Made by a program: the position numbers and the translations under genes
The notes under the pieces: generated by a model
Told to the model about the DNA's origin: nothing
What the model saw: only the letters and a program-made list of their open reading frames with translations
Database searches by the model: none
Shown here: positions 42,785 through 49,306 of the stretch, in pieces
Position numbering within the stretch: the first letter of the stretch is position 1
Layout: each line of letters begins with the position of its first letter
Source: BQOK01 sp048388525
GTDB taxonomy: Bacteria > Bacillota > Clostridia > Oscillospirales > Ruminococcaceae
Reading direction: 5' to 3'
NCBI RefSeq assembly: GCF_048388525.1
Contig: NZ_DBGCTQ010000049.1
Span: 97,813 to 161,812, forward strand
DNA: 64,000 bases

Positions 42785-43633
42785 ATGAAAAAGATCGTTT
42801 CCGTCCGCTTTAAGCCGGGCGGCAAAGCCTATTATTTTGACCCCACCGGGTTTGAGATCCAGACCGGCGACCACGTGATTGTGGACACCGCCCGCGGCAC
42901 CGAGTGCGGCGAGGTGGTGGCCGGGCCCCGGGAGGTGCCGGACAGCCAGGTGGCCCACGAGCTGAAACCCGTCAAGCGCATGGCCGACGCGGTGGACGTG
43001 CGCCGTATGGAAAAAAACCGGGCCGATGAAAAGGCCGCCTTTGAGGTGTGCAGCCAGCGCATCGAGGCTCACAAGCTGGATATGAAGCTGGTGGAGGCGG
43101 AGTACAACCTGGACCGCACCAAGATCGTGTTCTACTTTACTGCCGACGGCCGCATCGACTTCCGGGACCTGGTAAAGGACCTGGCCGGGGTATTCCACAC
43201 CCGGATCGAGCTGCGGCAGATCGGCGTGCGGGACGAGAGCAAGATGCTGGGAGGCCTTGGGATCTGCGGGCAGCCCTTTTGCTGCAGCCGCTTTTTGAAG
43301 GAGTTCCAGCCGGTTTCCATCAAGATGGCGAAGGAACAGGGGCTTTCGCTCAACCCCACCAAGATCAGCGGCAGCTGTGGGCGGCTGATGTGCTGCCTTT
43401 CCTATGAGCAAAAGGCCTATGAATACCTGAACGGCATCACCCCCATGCCGGGCAGCATTGTGCGCACGCCGGACGGAGACGGCATGGTGGTGGAGGCAAA
43501 CCCGGTGAGCGGCATGCTGAAGGTGCGGTTCCAGAACGAGGCGCTGGCCCCAAAATACTATAAGCGCAGCGAGTGCACCTACCTGCGGGGCGGCAAACGC
43601 GCGCCCCGGGCGCCGGACCCGGAAGAGGAATAA
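42785..43633 (+). CDS. ricT: RicT/YaaT PSP1-domain protein
   Basis: The 282-residue protein has the PSP1 C-terminal domain near residues 60-140 and the cysteine clusters GLGICGQPFCCSRFL and SGSCGRLMCCLSYE. In the Ric (YaaT-YlbF-YmcA) complex these bind Fe-S clusters, and that complex steers RNase Y cleavage in Bacilli. The start at 42785 has only a weak AGCGAG site. A hairpin CTTTTGCCC / GGGCAAAAG (42715-42744) precedes the gene and could modulate its translation. Confidence 0.93.
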   Translation: MKKIVSVRFKPGGKAYYFDPTGFEIQTGDHVIVDTARGTECGEVVAGPREVPDSQVAHELKPVKRMADAVDVRRMEKNRADEKAAFEVCSQRIEAHKLDMKLVEAEYNLDRTKIVFYFTADGRIDFRDLVKDLAGVFHTRIELRQIGVRDESKMLGGLGICGQPFCCSRFLKEFQPVSIKMAKEQGLSLNPTKISGSCGRLMCCLSYEQKAYEYLNGITPMPGSIVRTPDGDGMVVEANPVSGMLKVRFQNEALAPKYYKRSECTYLRGGKRAPRAPDPEEE

Positions 43634-43705
43634 GCAGGGGGTTTTTGGGCCACACTGCTACCAAAGGCACGGCAAAGTTTTCGGCAAATTTTCACCTGCA
43701 GGGCC

Positions 43706-43733
43706 TTGTTCTTTTTGGATTTTATGCTACAAT
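43706..43733 (+). promoter_or_regulatory. Probable promoter of the ferredoxin gene
   Basis: TTGTTC (43706-43711), 16-base spacer, TACAAT (43728-43733). The leader contains hairpins GGGGCAATGCCCC (43744-43756) and GGCGCCCGC / GCGGGCGCC (43768-43801) without a T tract, which may stabilise the mRNA. Confidence 0.6.
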
Positions 43734-43832
43734 AAACCCATAAAGGGGCAATGCCCCCTGCCCGCGCGGCGCCCGCTTTCTCTGGGCCTGCGGCGGGCGC
43801 CAAAGAATATGGAGAAAAAGGAGAGAATGATC

Positions 43833-44003
43833 ATGGCTTATAAGATCACTGACGCCTGCGTTTCCTGCGGCACCTGCGAGGGCGAGTGCCCCGTGAGCGC
43901 CATCAGCCAGGGCGACGGCAAGTACGAGATCGACCCTGATACCTGCATTTCCTGCGGTACCTGTGCCGGCGCTTGCCCTGTGGGCGCCATCGAAGAGGGC
44001 TGA
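43833..44003 (+). CDS. Clostridial-type 2[4Fe-4S] ferredoxin
   Basis: The 56-residue protein has two CxxCxxCxxxCP motifs (CVSCGTCEGECP near residue 9 and CISCGTCAGACP near 38), each supplying ligands for one cubane cluster with swapped fourth cysteines. It carries low-potential electrons, most likely from the pyruvate oxidoreductase encoded at 34730. I chose the ATG at 43833 (MAYKITDACVSCG), 10 bases after GGAG; an in-frame ATG at 43809 would add eight non-homologous residues. It is monocistronic, with its own promoter and terminator. Confidence 0.97.
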   Translation: MAYKITDACVSCGTCEGECPVSAISQGDGKYEIDPDTCISCGTCAGACPVGAIEEG

Positions 44004-44035
44004 AAAAGCCCCCTTGAGGCGGTAAAACAAAAAAG

Positions 44036-44065
44036 AGCGGCGGGTGGATTCACCTGCCGCTTTTT
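44036..44065 (+). terminator. Terminator of the ferredoxin gene
   Basis: AGCGGCGGGTG-GATT-CACCTGCCGCT (one G-U pair) with an A tract before and TTTTT after. Confidence 0.85.
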
Positions 44066-44110
44066 CTGTGCCGCGCCCGGCGCGGCGGGCTGCAAAGAGG
44101 TGAAACGCGA

Positions 44111-44815
44111 GTGGATTATTCGGCAGAGACATTGTATAATGGAACCAGTGTGTATGTGAGCGGGGCGCACCGCTTTGGCACCGACGCCATGCTGCTTTCG
44201 GCGTTTTGCAGGCCGCGGCGCGCCGAGCGGGCGGTGGATCTGTGCAGCGGGTGCGGCATCGTGGCGCTGCGCTGGCATGATCTGGGCCACCGGGGTCCCT
44301 GCCTTGCGGTGGAAAAGGAGCCGGAGGGCACGGCGCTGCTGGAGCTGGCGCGGTGTAAAGACCCGGAACTGGCGCACATCCTGCCGCTGTGCATGGACCT
44401 GAACGAGCTGCCCGGCACGGGCGAAGAGCACCTGGTGGCGGCCAATCCCCCGTATTTTACCGGCGGGCGCGCCAGCCCCAGCCCCGCGCGGGCCGCAGCC
44501 CGGCACGAGGGGGGCTGCACCCTGGAGCAGGTGGCGGCCGCCGCGGCCCGCCTTTTACGGGACGGCGGGCGCTTTGCGCTGTGCCACCGGCCGGACCAGC
44601 TGGCGCGGGTGTGTGCCGCGCTGGCCGCGGCGCGCCTGGAGCCCAAGCGGATCGCCTTTGCAAAGCAGGAGCCGGACGGCGCGCCCTGGCTGTTTTTGTT
44701 GGAGGCGCAGAAGAACCGCCGGCCCGGCCTGCGCTTTGAGCCGGATATCCTGATGGCGGACGAGGCGGGCCGCCCCAGCGCCCAGCTGCAAAAGATTTAC
44801 AAGGAAGGGATGTGA
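44111..44815 (+). CDS. TrmN6-like adenine-N6 methyltransferase
   Basis: The 234-residue class I SAM-dependent methyltransferase has the SAM-binding motif VDLCSGCGIVALR near residue 43 and the catalytic NPPY motif in AANPPYFTGG near 110, which marks N6-adenine or amino-group methyltransferases. N-terminal FGTDAMLLSAFC matches the YfiC/TrmN6 family, which modifies A37 of tRNA-Val in E. coli; whether the Firmicute homologue has that substrate is uncertain. The start is GTG with AGAGGTG upstream. The next gene, rsmI, starts 6 bases after its stop. Confidence 0.88.
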   Translation: MDYSAETLYNGTSVYVSGAHRFGTDAMLLSAFCRPRRAERAVDLCSGCGIVALRWHDLGHRGPCLAVEKEPEGTALLELARCKDPELAHILPLCMDLNELPGTGEEHLVAANPPYFTGGRASPSPARAAARHEGGCTLEQVAAAAARLLRDGGRFALCHRPDQLARVCAALAAARLEPKRIAFAKQEPDGAPWLFLLEAQKNRRPGLRFEPDILMADEAGRPSAQLQKIYKEGM

Positions 44816-44821
44816 AGGGGC

Positions 44822-45661
44822 ATGCAGGGTACCCTGTACATCGTGGGGACCCCCATCGGGAACCTGGAGGATCTGACCCCCCGGGCGGCCGCGGCCTTTG
44901 GCAACGCGGATTTTATTGCCGCCGAGGACACCCGGGTCACCTTAAAGCTGCTCAACCACCTGGGGATCAAAAAGCCCATGGTGAGCTATTATGAGCACAA
45001 TTTGAAGGAGCGGGGAGACTATATTTTGAGCCGCATCGAGGCGGGCGAGAGCTGCGCTTTGTGCAGCGACGCCGGCATGCCCGCCATCTCGGACCCGGGC
45101 GAGGTGATCGTGCGGGACGCGCTGGCAAGGGGCATCCGGGTGACGCCGGTGCCGGGGCCCAGCGCCTGTGTGACCGCGCTGGCGGTGAGCGGCCAGGCCA
45201 CCGGGCGTTTTGTGTTTGAGGGCTTCCTGCCCATGAACGCACGCCAGCGCAAAGAGCGGCTGGCAGCCCTTGCCGGCGAGGAGCGCACCGTGATCTTTTA
45301 CGAGGCCCCCCACAAGCTGCGGGCCACCCTGGCGGATCTTGCCGCGGCGTTTGGCCCCGAGCGGGGCGTGACCCTGGCGCGGGAGCTGACCAAGCTGCAC
45401 GAGGAAGTGGACAAGACCACCCTGGGCGCGGCGGCGGCGCATTATGCGGACACCGCCCCCCGGGGGGAGTATGTGCTGGTGATGGAGGGCGCGGCGGCCC
45501 CCGCGCCCGAGGCGGTGAGCCTGCAGGAGGCCGCGCAGCGCGCCCGCCGCTTGATCGAAGAGGGGCTTTCGCCCACGGCGGCGGCAAAGCAGGCCGCGGC
45601 GGGCACCCCCTATTCCAAGAGCGAAGTGTACCGGCTGCTTGCCAGGGAGGGCGAAACATGA
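44822..45661 (+). CDS. rsmI: 16S rRNA (cytidine-1402 2'-O)-methyltransferase RsmI
   Basis: RsmI methylates the 2'-OH of C1402 in 16S rRNA. The 279-residue protein has the tetrapyrrole-methylase fold signature GTLYIVGTPIGNLEDLTPRA, then FIAAEDTR, CSDAGMPAISDPG and PGPSA. A small C-terminal domain (EEGLSPTAAAKQAA...YSKSEVY) looks like a helix-turn-helix. It overlaps the downstream phosphodiesterase gene by ATGA and follows the TrmN6-like gene, a common neighbourhood. Confidence 0.97.
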   Translation: MQGTLYIVGTPIGNLEDLTPRAAAAFGNADFIAAEDTRVTLKLLNHLGIKKPMVSYYEHNLKERGDYILSRIEAGESCALCSDAGMPAISDPGEVIVRDALARGIRVTPVPGPSACVTALAVSGQATGRFVFEGFLPMNARQRKERLAALAGEERTVIFYEAPHKLRATLADLAAAFGPERGVTLARELTKLHEEVDKTTLGAAAAHYADTAPRGEYVLVMEGAAAPAPEAVSLQEAAQRARRLIEEGLSPTAAAKQAAAGTPYSKSEVYRLLAREGET

Positions 45662-46158
45662 AACGAATCCTGATCATGAGCGACACCCACGGCATGGCGA
45701 GCGCCTACCGGCGGGTGCTGGCAAGGGAAAAAGAACTGGACGCGCTGATCTTTTTGGGGGACGGGCTGCGGGATTTGGAGGTGGTGGAGGGGCTGCGCCC
45801 CCGCCTGCCGGTGTATGCGGTGCGGGGCAACTGCGATTTCAGCGCTTTGGAGCCGGTGGACGGCCTGGCGGCGTTTGCCGGGGTGTGCGTTTACTACACT
45901 CACGGGCACCTGTTCGGCGTGAAGTACGATCTGTACCAGCTGGCGGGCCTTGCCCGGGAGCGGGGGGCGGACATCGCCCTGTTCGGCCACACCCACATCC
46001 CCGCCAAGGAACAGTTCGGCGACGTGACCCTGTTTAACCCCGGCAGCGCGGGGATGCCCCGGCACGGGCAGGCCACCTACGGCCTGCTGAGCCTGCCGGG
46101 GGGCGGCGCGTTCCAGCTGGAACACAGAGAGGTGCCGGAATTTGAAGACTACGACTGA
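45658..46158 (+). CDS. YfcE/MJ0936-type metallophosphodiesterase
   Basis: The 166-residue calcineurin-like phosphoesterase has the metal-binding blocks SDTHG (residue 8), GDG near 35, RGNCD near 57, and GHTH with FNPGSAG near 103-124. It is a small YfcE-like enzyme, active on phosphodiesters in characterised relatives; the physiological substrate is unknown. The start overlaps the rsmI stop by four bases. Confidence 0.93.
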   Translation: MKRILIMSDTHGMASAYRRVLAREKELDALIFLGDGLRDLEVVEGLRPRLPVYAVRGNCDFSALEPVDGLAAFAGVCVYYTHGHLFGVKYDLYQLAGLARERGADIALFGHTHIPAKEQFGDVTLFNPGSAGMPRHGQATYGLLSLPGGGAFQLEHREVPEFEDYD

Positions 46159-46882
46159 GCCGGCGCTGTATCATTTGCAGACGGTGGGCAGCACCAACGC
46201 CTGGTGCAAGGAGCGCTTTGCGGGCCTTGAGGATGGCGCGGCGGTGTGGGCCGATGCCCAGACGGCGGGGCGCGGGCGGCTGGGGCGGGCCTGGCACAGC
46301 GCGCCGGGCGCGGCGCTGTATTACACGGTGGTGTTCAAGCGGCCCTTTGCCCAGCCCGCCTGCCTGCCGCTGGCGGTGAGCCTGGAAACAGCCGCCGCGC
46401 TGCGGGTGGAATTCGGCGCGGCGTGCGCGGTGAAATGGCCCAATGACCTCTTGCTGGGCGGCAAAAAACTGGTGGGCATTCTGTGCGAGGGGGTGCCGGG
46501 CGGCATCGTGTGCGGCATCGGGGTGAACCTGCGCCAGAGCCGGGCGGAGTTTGAGGCGGCCGGGCTGCCCCACGCGGCCAGCCTGGAAGCCGGGGGCATT
46601 CCCCTGCCCCGGGACGCCGCTGCGCGGCTGGCCGCGGTTTTGAGCGCCCGCTTTGCCCCCGGCGGACCGCTGAGCGCCTTTTGCGAGAGCGGCTTTGCCG
46701 CGGTGCGGGAGGAATACCGGGCGGCGTGCGTGAACCTGGGCCGCCCGGTGGAATTTGAGGGGGGCCGGGGCGTGGCGGAGGACGTGGACGAAGAGGGGCG
46801 GCTGGTGGTGCGCACCGAGGAGGGGACGGCCTCCGTTTTTACCGGCGAGGTGAGCGTGCGGGGGATCTACGGAAAGGTATGA
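46142..46882 (+). CDS. birA: Biotin-[acetyl-CoA-carboxylase] ligase, class I (no DNA-binding domain)
   Basis: The 246-residue ligase makes biotinyl-AMP and attaches biotin to carrier lysines. The catalytic signature QTAGRGRLGRAWHS near residue 40 and WPNDLLLGGKKLVGIL near 98 are intact. There is no N-terminal helix-turn-helix, so it is not a biotin repressor. The start is a TTG inside the previous gene (17-base overlap) with AGAGGTG upstream. Its substrates may include the biotin carrier at 56867. Confidence 0.94.
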   Translation: MKTTTEPALYHLQTVGSTNAWCKERFAGLEDGAAVWADAQTAGRGRLGRAWHSAPGAALYYTVVFKRPFAQPACLPLAVSLETAAALRVEFGAACAVKWPNDLLLGGKKLVGILCEGVPGGIVCGIGVNLRQSRAEFEAAGLPHAASLEAGGIPLPRDAAARLAAVLSARFAPGGPLSAFCESGFAAVREEYRAACVNLGRPVEFEGGRGVAEDVDEEGRLVVRTEEGTASVFTGEVSVRGIYGKV

Positions 46883-46973
46883 AGGGGAGCCGCCGCTTGA
46901 GAGAGGGCGCTTTGCGCCGCGGCGGCAAAGGGGACCCGGCGGGCCAGAGAGGAAAAAAACAGGATTTTTAAGA

Positions 46974-47027
46974 TTCACAGAAAGTTAACAGAGCTTTAAA
47001 ACTTCTTACGCAAGTTCCGGGTATACT
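46974..47027 (+). promoter_or_regulatory. Pho-box-like direct repeats upstream of a -10 element
   Basis: Four hexamers lie at exact 11-base steps: TTCACA (46974), TTAACA (46985), TTAAAA (46996) and TACGCA (47007). The repeat ends 9 bases before TATACT (47022-47027), and there is no -35 hexamer. This is the arrangement of PhoP/PhoB-activated promoters, in which a response regulator dimer array replaces the -35. Seen in sequence; PhoP binding is inferred. Confidence 0.6.
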
Positions 47028-47033
47028 AAAATC

Positions 47034-47141
47034 ACAGGACGGAGGAGCCGCAACCGAAGTCCTGTACATGATTCCTCCTCACACCAAAGCGATACCCCTT
47101 AAACGCCCCCCGTGATCCGCAAGCACGGGGGGCACTTTTTT
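47034..47141 (+). ncRNA. Candidate ~108-nt regulatory RNA (Pho-box driven), possible 15-codon frame
   Basis: A transcript from the -10 at 47022 would begin near 47034 and end at the terminator at 47105-47141. ACAGGAC (47034-47040) pairs with GTCCTGT (47059-47065), enclosing GGAGGA (47041-47046). That GGAGGA can pair with TCCTCC (47073-47078) beyond the stem, a pseudoknot-like arrangement. The exposed CCTCCTC is an anti-Shine-Dalgarno-like motif typical of Firmicute regulatory RNAs. A small frame MIPPHTKAIPLKRPP (47068-47115) ends inside the terminator stem but lacks a well-placed ribosome binding site. No known RNA family recognised. Confidence 0.5.
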
Positions 47142-47177
47142 GCCCTTTCCCCGGCCGACGAGCCGGGGACTTTTTTT
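47105..47177 (+). terminator. Tandem intrinsic terminators
   Basis: First: GCCCCCCGTG (47105-47114) / CACGGGGGGC (47124-47133) then ACTTTTTT. Second: CCCCGGC (47149-47155) / GCCGGGG (47162-47168) then ACTTTTTTT. Both are plus-strand terminators. Confidence 0.88.
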
Positions 47178-47236
47178 GCCGGAAAAACCCCGCAGAAGGG
47201 CAGCCGCGCCCGGTCCCCCTGCCCCGCGGCCGGGGA

Positions 47237-47265
47237 TTGAAGAATGCCTCCGCAGCCGGTATACT
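47237..47265 (+). promoter_or_regulatory. Probable promoter of the MerR-type regulator gene
   Basis: TTGAAG (47237-47242), 17-base spacer, TATACT (47260-47265), 29 bases before the start codon. Confidence 0.7.
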
Positions 47266-47294
47266 GAGACAAACAGGCAAGGAGGCGGGCGGCC

Positions 47295-48119
47295 ATGTTC
47301 AGGATCGGCGAATTTTCCAGGCTGACACAGGTGTCGGTGCGGATGCTGCGGTATTACGACGCACAGGGGCTTTTAAAACCCGCCCTGACCGACCCATTTA
47401 CCGGCTACAGGCTGTATACCGCGGAGCAGATCCCGCAATTGCAGCGGGTGCTTTTGCTGCGGGACGCCCAGTTCACGGTGGGCGAGATGGCCCCCCTGCT
47501 GGCGCGGTGGGAGGAGGGCGCGGTAGCGGAAGGCCTGCGGGCGAAAAGGCGGGAGCTGGAGGAGGAGCTGGAGCGGCAGCGGCGGCGGGTGGAAAAGATC
47601 GATGCGGCGCTGGAGGACCTGGCCGGCGGGCGGCTGGAGGTGCACTGCAATGTGGTGCTGAAAGCAGCCCCAGGCGGGCTGATCCTGGGGCTGCGGCAGG
47701 TGATCCCCGACCACTTCTGCGAGGGGCGCCTGTGGGAAAGGCTGTATGATTTTATGCGGCGGGAGGAAGCGGAGCCCCTGCCGGGAGCGAGCAACCTGGC
47801 GCTTTTTTACGATGAGGGCCAGCGGGAGGAGGGCGTGGACGTGGAGGTGGCCGTGCGGGTGAGCCGGATGGGGCAAAGCAAGGAGGGGTTTGTATACCGG
47901 CAGCTGGAACCGGTGGACACGATGGCCTGCGTGATGGTGCGCGGCCCCTATGAAAACATCGGCCCGGCCTACCACGCGTTCGCCCGGTGGCTGGAAGCGC
48001 ACCGCCGGTACGAGATGGCCGGGCCCAGCCGGCAGATCTGCCATGTGGGCCCCTATGGGGAGGCCGACCCGGAAAAGTTTTTGACCGAGGTGCAGACCCC
48101 GGTGCGGCTGCGGGCCTGA
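47295..48119 (+). CDS. MerR-family regulator with GyrI-like effector-binding domain
   Basis: The 274-residue protein has a MerR helix-turn-helix (MFRIGEFSRLTQVSVRMLRYYDAQGLLKP) and wing, a coiled-coil dimerisation helix near 75-110 rich in Glu and Arg, and a C-terminal GyrI-like (BmrR-type) domain with VDVEVAVRV and VMVRGPYENIGPAYHAFARWLE. Such regulators sense hydrophobic or cationic compounds and activate promoters with long spacers. AAGGAGG precedes the ATG. The 19-base-spacer promoter at 48198 just downstream is its probable target. Confidence 0.93.
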   Translation: MFRIGEFSRLTQVSVRMLRYYDAQGLLKPALTDPFTGYRLYTAEQIPQLQRVLLLRDAQFTVGEMAPLLARWEEGAVAEGLRAKRRELEEELERQRRRVEKIDAALEDLAGGRLEVHCNVVLKAAPGGLILGLRQVIPDHFCEGRLWERLYDFMRREEAEPLPGASNLALFYDEGQREEGVDVEVAVRVSRMGQSKEGFVYRQLEPVDTMACVMVRGPYENIGPAYHAFARWLEAHRRYEMAGPSRQICHVGPYGEADPEKFLTEVQTPVRLRA

Positions 48120-48197
48120 GGCCGCCCGATGGGCGGCGGGCTGGGTGAGGGCGCGGAGGCCTTGAAAAAAGACGGGGGCGGAAAAGAACAAAAGGGC

Positions 48198-48228
48198 TTG
48201 ACTCTGCCACGGTGTGAGGGTCTACACT
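48198..48228 (+). promoter_or_regulatory. MerR-type promoter (19-base spacer with dyad) of the TrmO-like gene
   Basis: TTGACT (48198-48203) and TACACT (48223-48228) are separated by 19 bases, the overlong spacing corrected by MerR activators. GACTCTGCCAC and GTGTGAGGGTC form an imperfect dyad (8 of 11 pairs) across the spacer. Confidence 0.75.
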
Positions 48229-48257
48229 GGGATCATCACAAAAAGGAGGCGGCAGCC

Positions 48258-48734
48258 ATGAAGCAGTTTACCCTATCCCCCATCGGCAGCGTGGAAGGAG
48301 AAGAGGGCGCCCAGTTCATCCAGCTCGCGCCCGGATATGCACCCGCCCTGGAGGGGCTGGAGGGATTCAGCCACATCAACGTGCTGTGGTGGTTCGACCG
48401 GTGCGACACGCCCAAGGACCGGGCGGTGCGCGGCGCAGACAGCCCCTACACCCGCGGGCCGGCCTATATGGGCATTTTTGCCACCCGCTCGCCCCGGCGG
48501 CCAAACCCCATTGCGCTGTCAGTGGTGCAGGTGCTGGGGATCGACCAAAGGGCGGGCCGGGTGTGGATCGCCTACTGCGACGCGGCGCCCGGCACCCCGG
48601 TGCTGGACCTGAAACCCTATACCCCCAGCATCGACCGGGTGAAGGAGCCCCGGGTGCCCCGCTGGTGCGGCCACTGGCCAAAGGACGTGGAGAGCGCGGG
48701 AGAGTTTGACTGGGAAAGCGAATTCAACTTTTAA
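48258..48734 (+). CDS. TrmO-like (TsaA-family) SAM-dependent methyltransferase
   Basis: The 158-residue protein has the TsaA/TrmO beta-barrel signatures FSHINVLWWFD near residue 38 and ATRSPRRPNPIALSVVQVL near 76. TrmO N6-methylates t6A37 in tRNA in E. coli; stand-alone Firmicute homologues are less well defined. The ATG at 48258 has AAAAGGAGG upstream. It lies behind a MerR-type promoter and next to the MerR gene, so its expression is probably inducible by the MerR ligand. Confidence 0.88.
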   Translation: MKQFTLSPIGSVEGEEGAQFIQLAPGYAPALEGLEGFSHINVLWWFDRCDTPKDRAVRGADSPYTRGPAYMGIFATRSPRRPNPIALSVVQVLGIDQRAGRVWIAYCDAAPGTPVLDLKPYTPSIDRVKEPRVPRWCGHWPKDVESAGEFDWESEFNF

Positions 48735-48801
48735 AAAGGCCTGGCGGTACAGCCGGGGCGGTGGGGCGGCAGCCCCCTGCCCCGGAGAAAGGGCGGAAAA
48801 G

Positions 48802-48835
48802 GCGGCGGCTTTGCAGGGCAAGGCCGCCGCTTTTT
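48802..48835 (+). terminator. Terminator after the TrmO-like gene
   Basis: GCGGCGGC (48802-48809) / GCCGCCGC (48823-48830) followed by TTTTT. Confidence 0.8.
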
Positions 48836-48865
48836 GCGCTTTTGTGAAAATCTTTTTAAAAAGCG

Positions 48866-48920
48866 TTGACAAATCCATTTTACTGCAATAAAATGAAGAT
48901 GCTGTTTTATTGCAGTAAAA
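48866..48920 (+). promoter_or_regulatory. blaI promoter with two BlaI-type operators
   Basis: TTGACA (48866-48871), 17-base spacer, TAAAAT (48889-48894). TTTTACTGCAATAAAA (48878-48893) and its exact reverse complement TTTTATTGCAGTAAAA (48905-48920) are each near-palindromic. The first covers the -10 and the second the transcript start, as expected for repression and autoregulation by BlaI. Confidence 0.85.
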
Positions 48921-48938
48921 TAGAAAGGGGAAACGGAT

Positions 48939-49301
48939 ATGCCGGAAGTGAAGCTGTTTGATTCGGAGAGGAAGATCATGGAATGCCTGTGGGAAAAGGG
49001 TGCGATGACCGCCAAGGAGCTGGCCGGGGAGCTGGAAAAGACCGTGGGATGGAGCAAGCCCACCACCTATACCGTGCTGCGCAAGTGCGTGGCAAAGGGC
49101 GCGGTGGAGCGCATGGAACCCGGCTTTCGCTGCCGGGCGCTGGTGAGCCGGGCCGAGGTGTGCCGGCAGGAGACCGACGAATTGATCCGGCGCAACTACG
49201 GCGGCTCGGCCGACCGGCTGGTGGCCAGCCTTTTGGGGGGCAAAAAGCTCTCGGCCCAGGAGATCGAAGGCATGAAAAAACTCATTGAGGAATTGGAGTG
49301 A
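48939..49301 (+). CDS. BlaI/MecI-family repressor
   Basis: The 120-residue winged-helix repressor has LFDSERKIMECLWEKGAMTAKELAGEL, the recognition region WSKPTTYTVLRKCVAKGAV and the helical dimerisation/cleavage tail. BlaI-type repressors are inactivated by proteolysis started by the partner BlaR1. It is the first gene of an operon with the BlaR1-like protease (8-base Shine-Dalgarno spacing from its 3' end) and a lipoprotein. No beta-lactamase gene is adjacent. Confidence 0.94.
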   Translation: MPEVKLFDSERKIMECLWEKGAMTAKELAGELEKTVGWSKPTTYTVLRKCVAKGAVERMEPGFRCRALVSRAEVCRQETDELIRRNYGGSADRLVASLLGGKKLSAQEIEGMKKLIEELE

Positions 49302-49306
49302 ACGCA

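Noticed and set aside
43744..43801. Hairpins upstream of the ferredoxin gene as a terminator or riboswitch
   Set aside because: No T tract follows and no known riboswitch core is visible; they may simply stabilise the leader.
47068..47115. 15-codon frame MIPPHTKAIPLKRPP as a definite leader peptide gene
   Set aside because: The GGAGGA element lies more than 20 bases upstream of the ATG and appears to take part in RNA pairing, so translation is not supported; kept only as an alternative in the small RNA finding.
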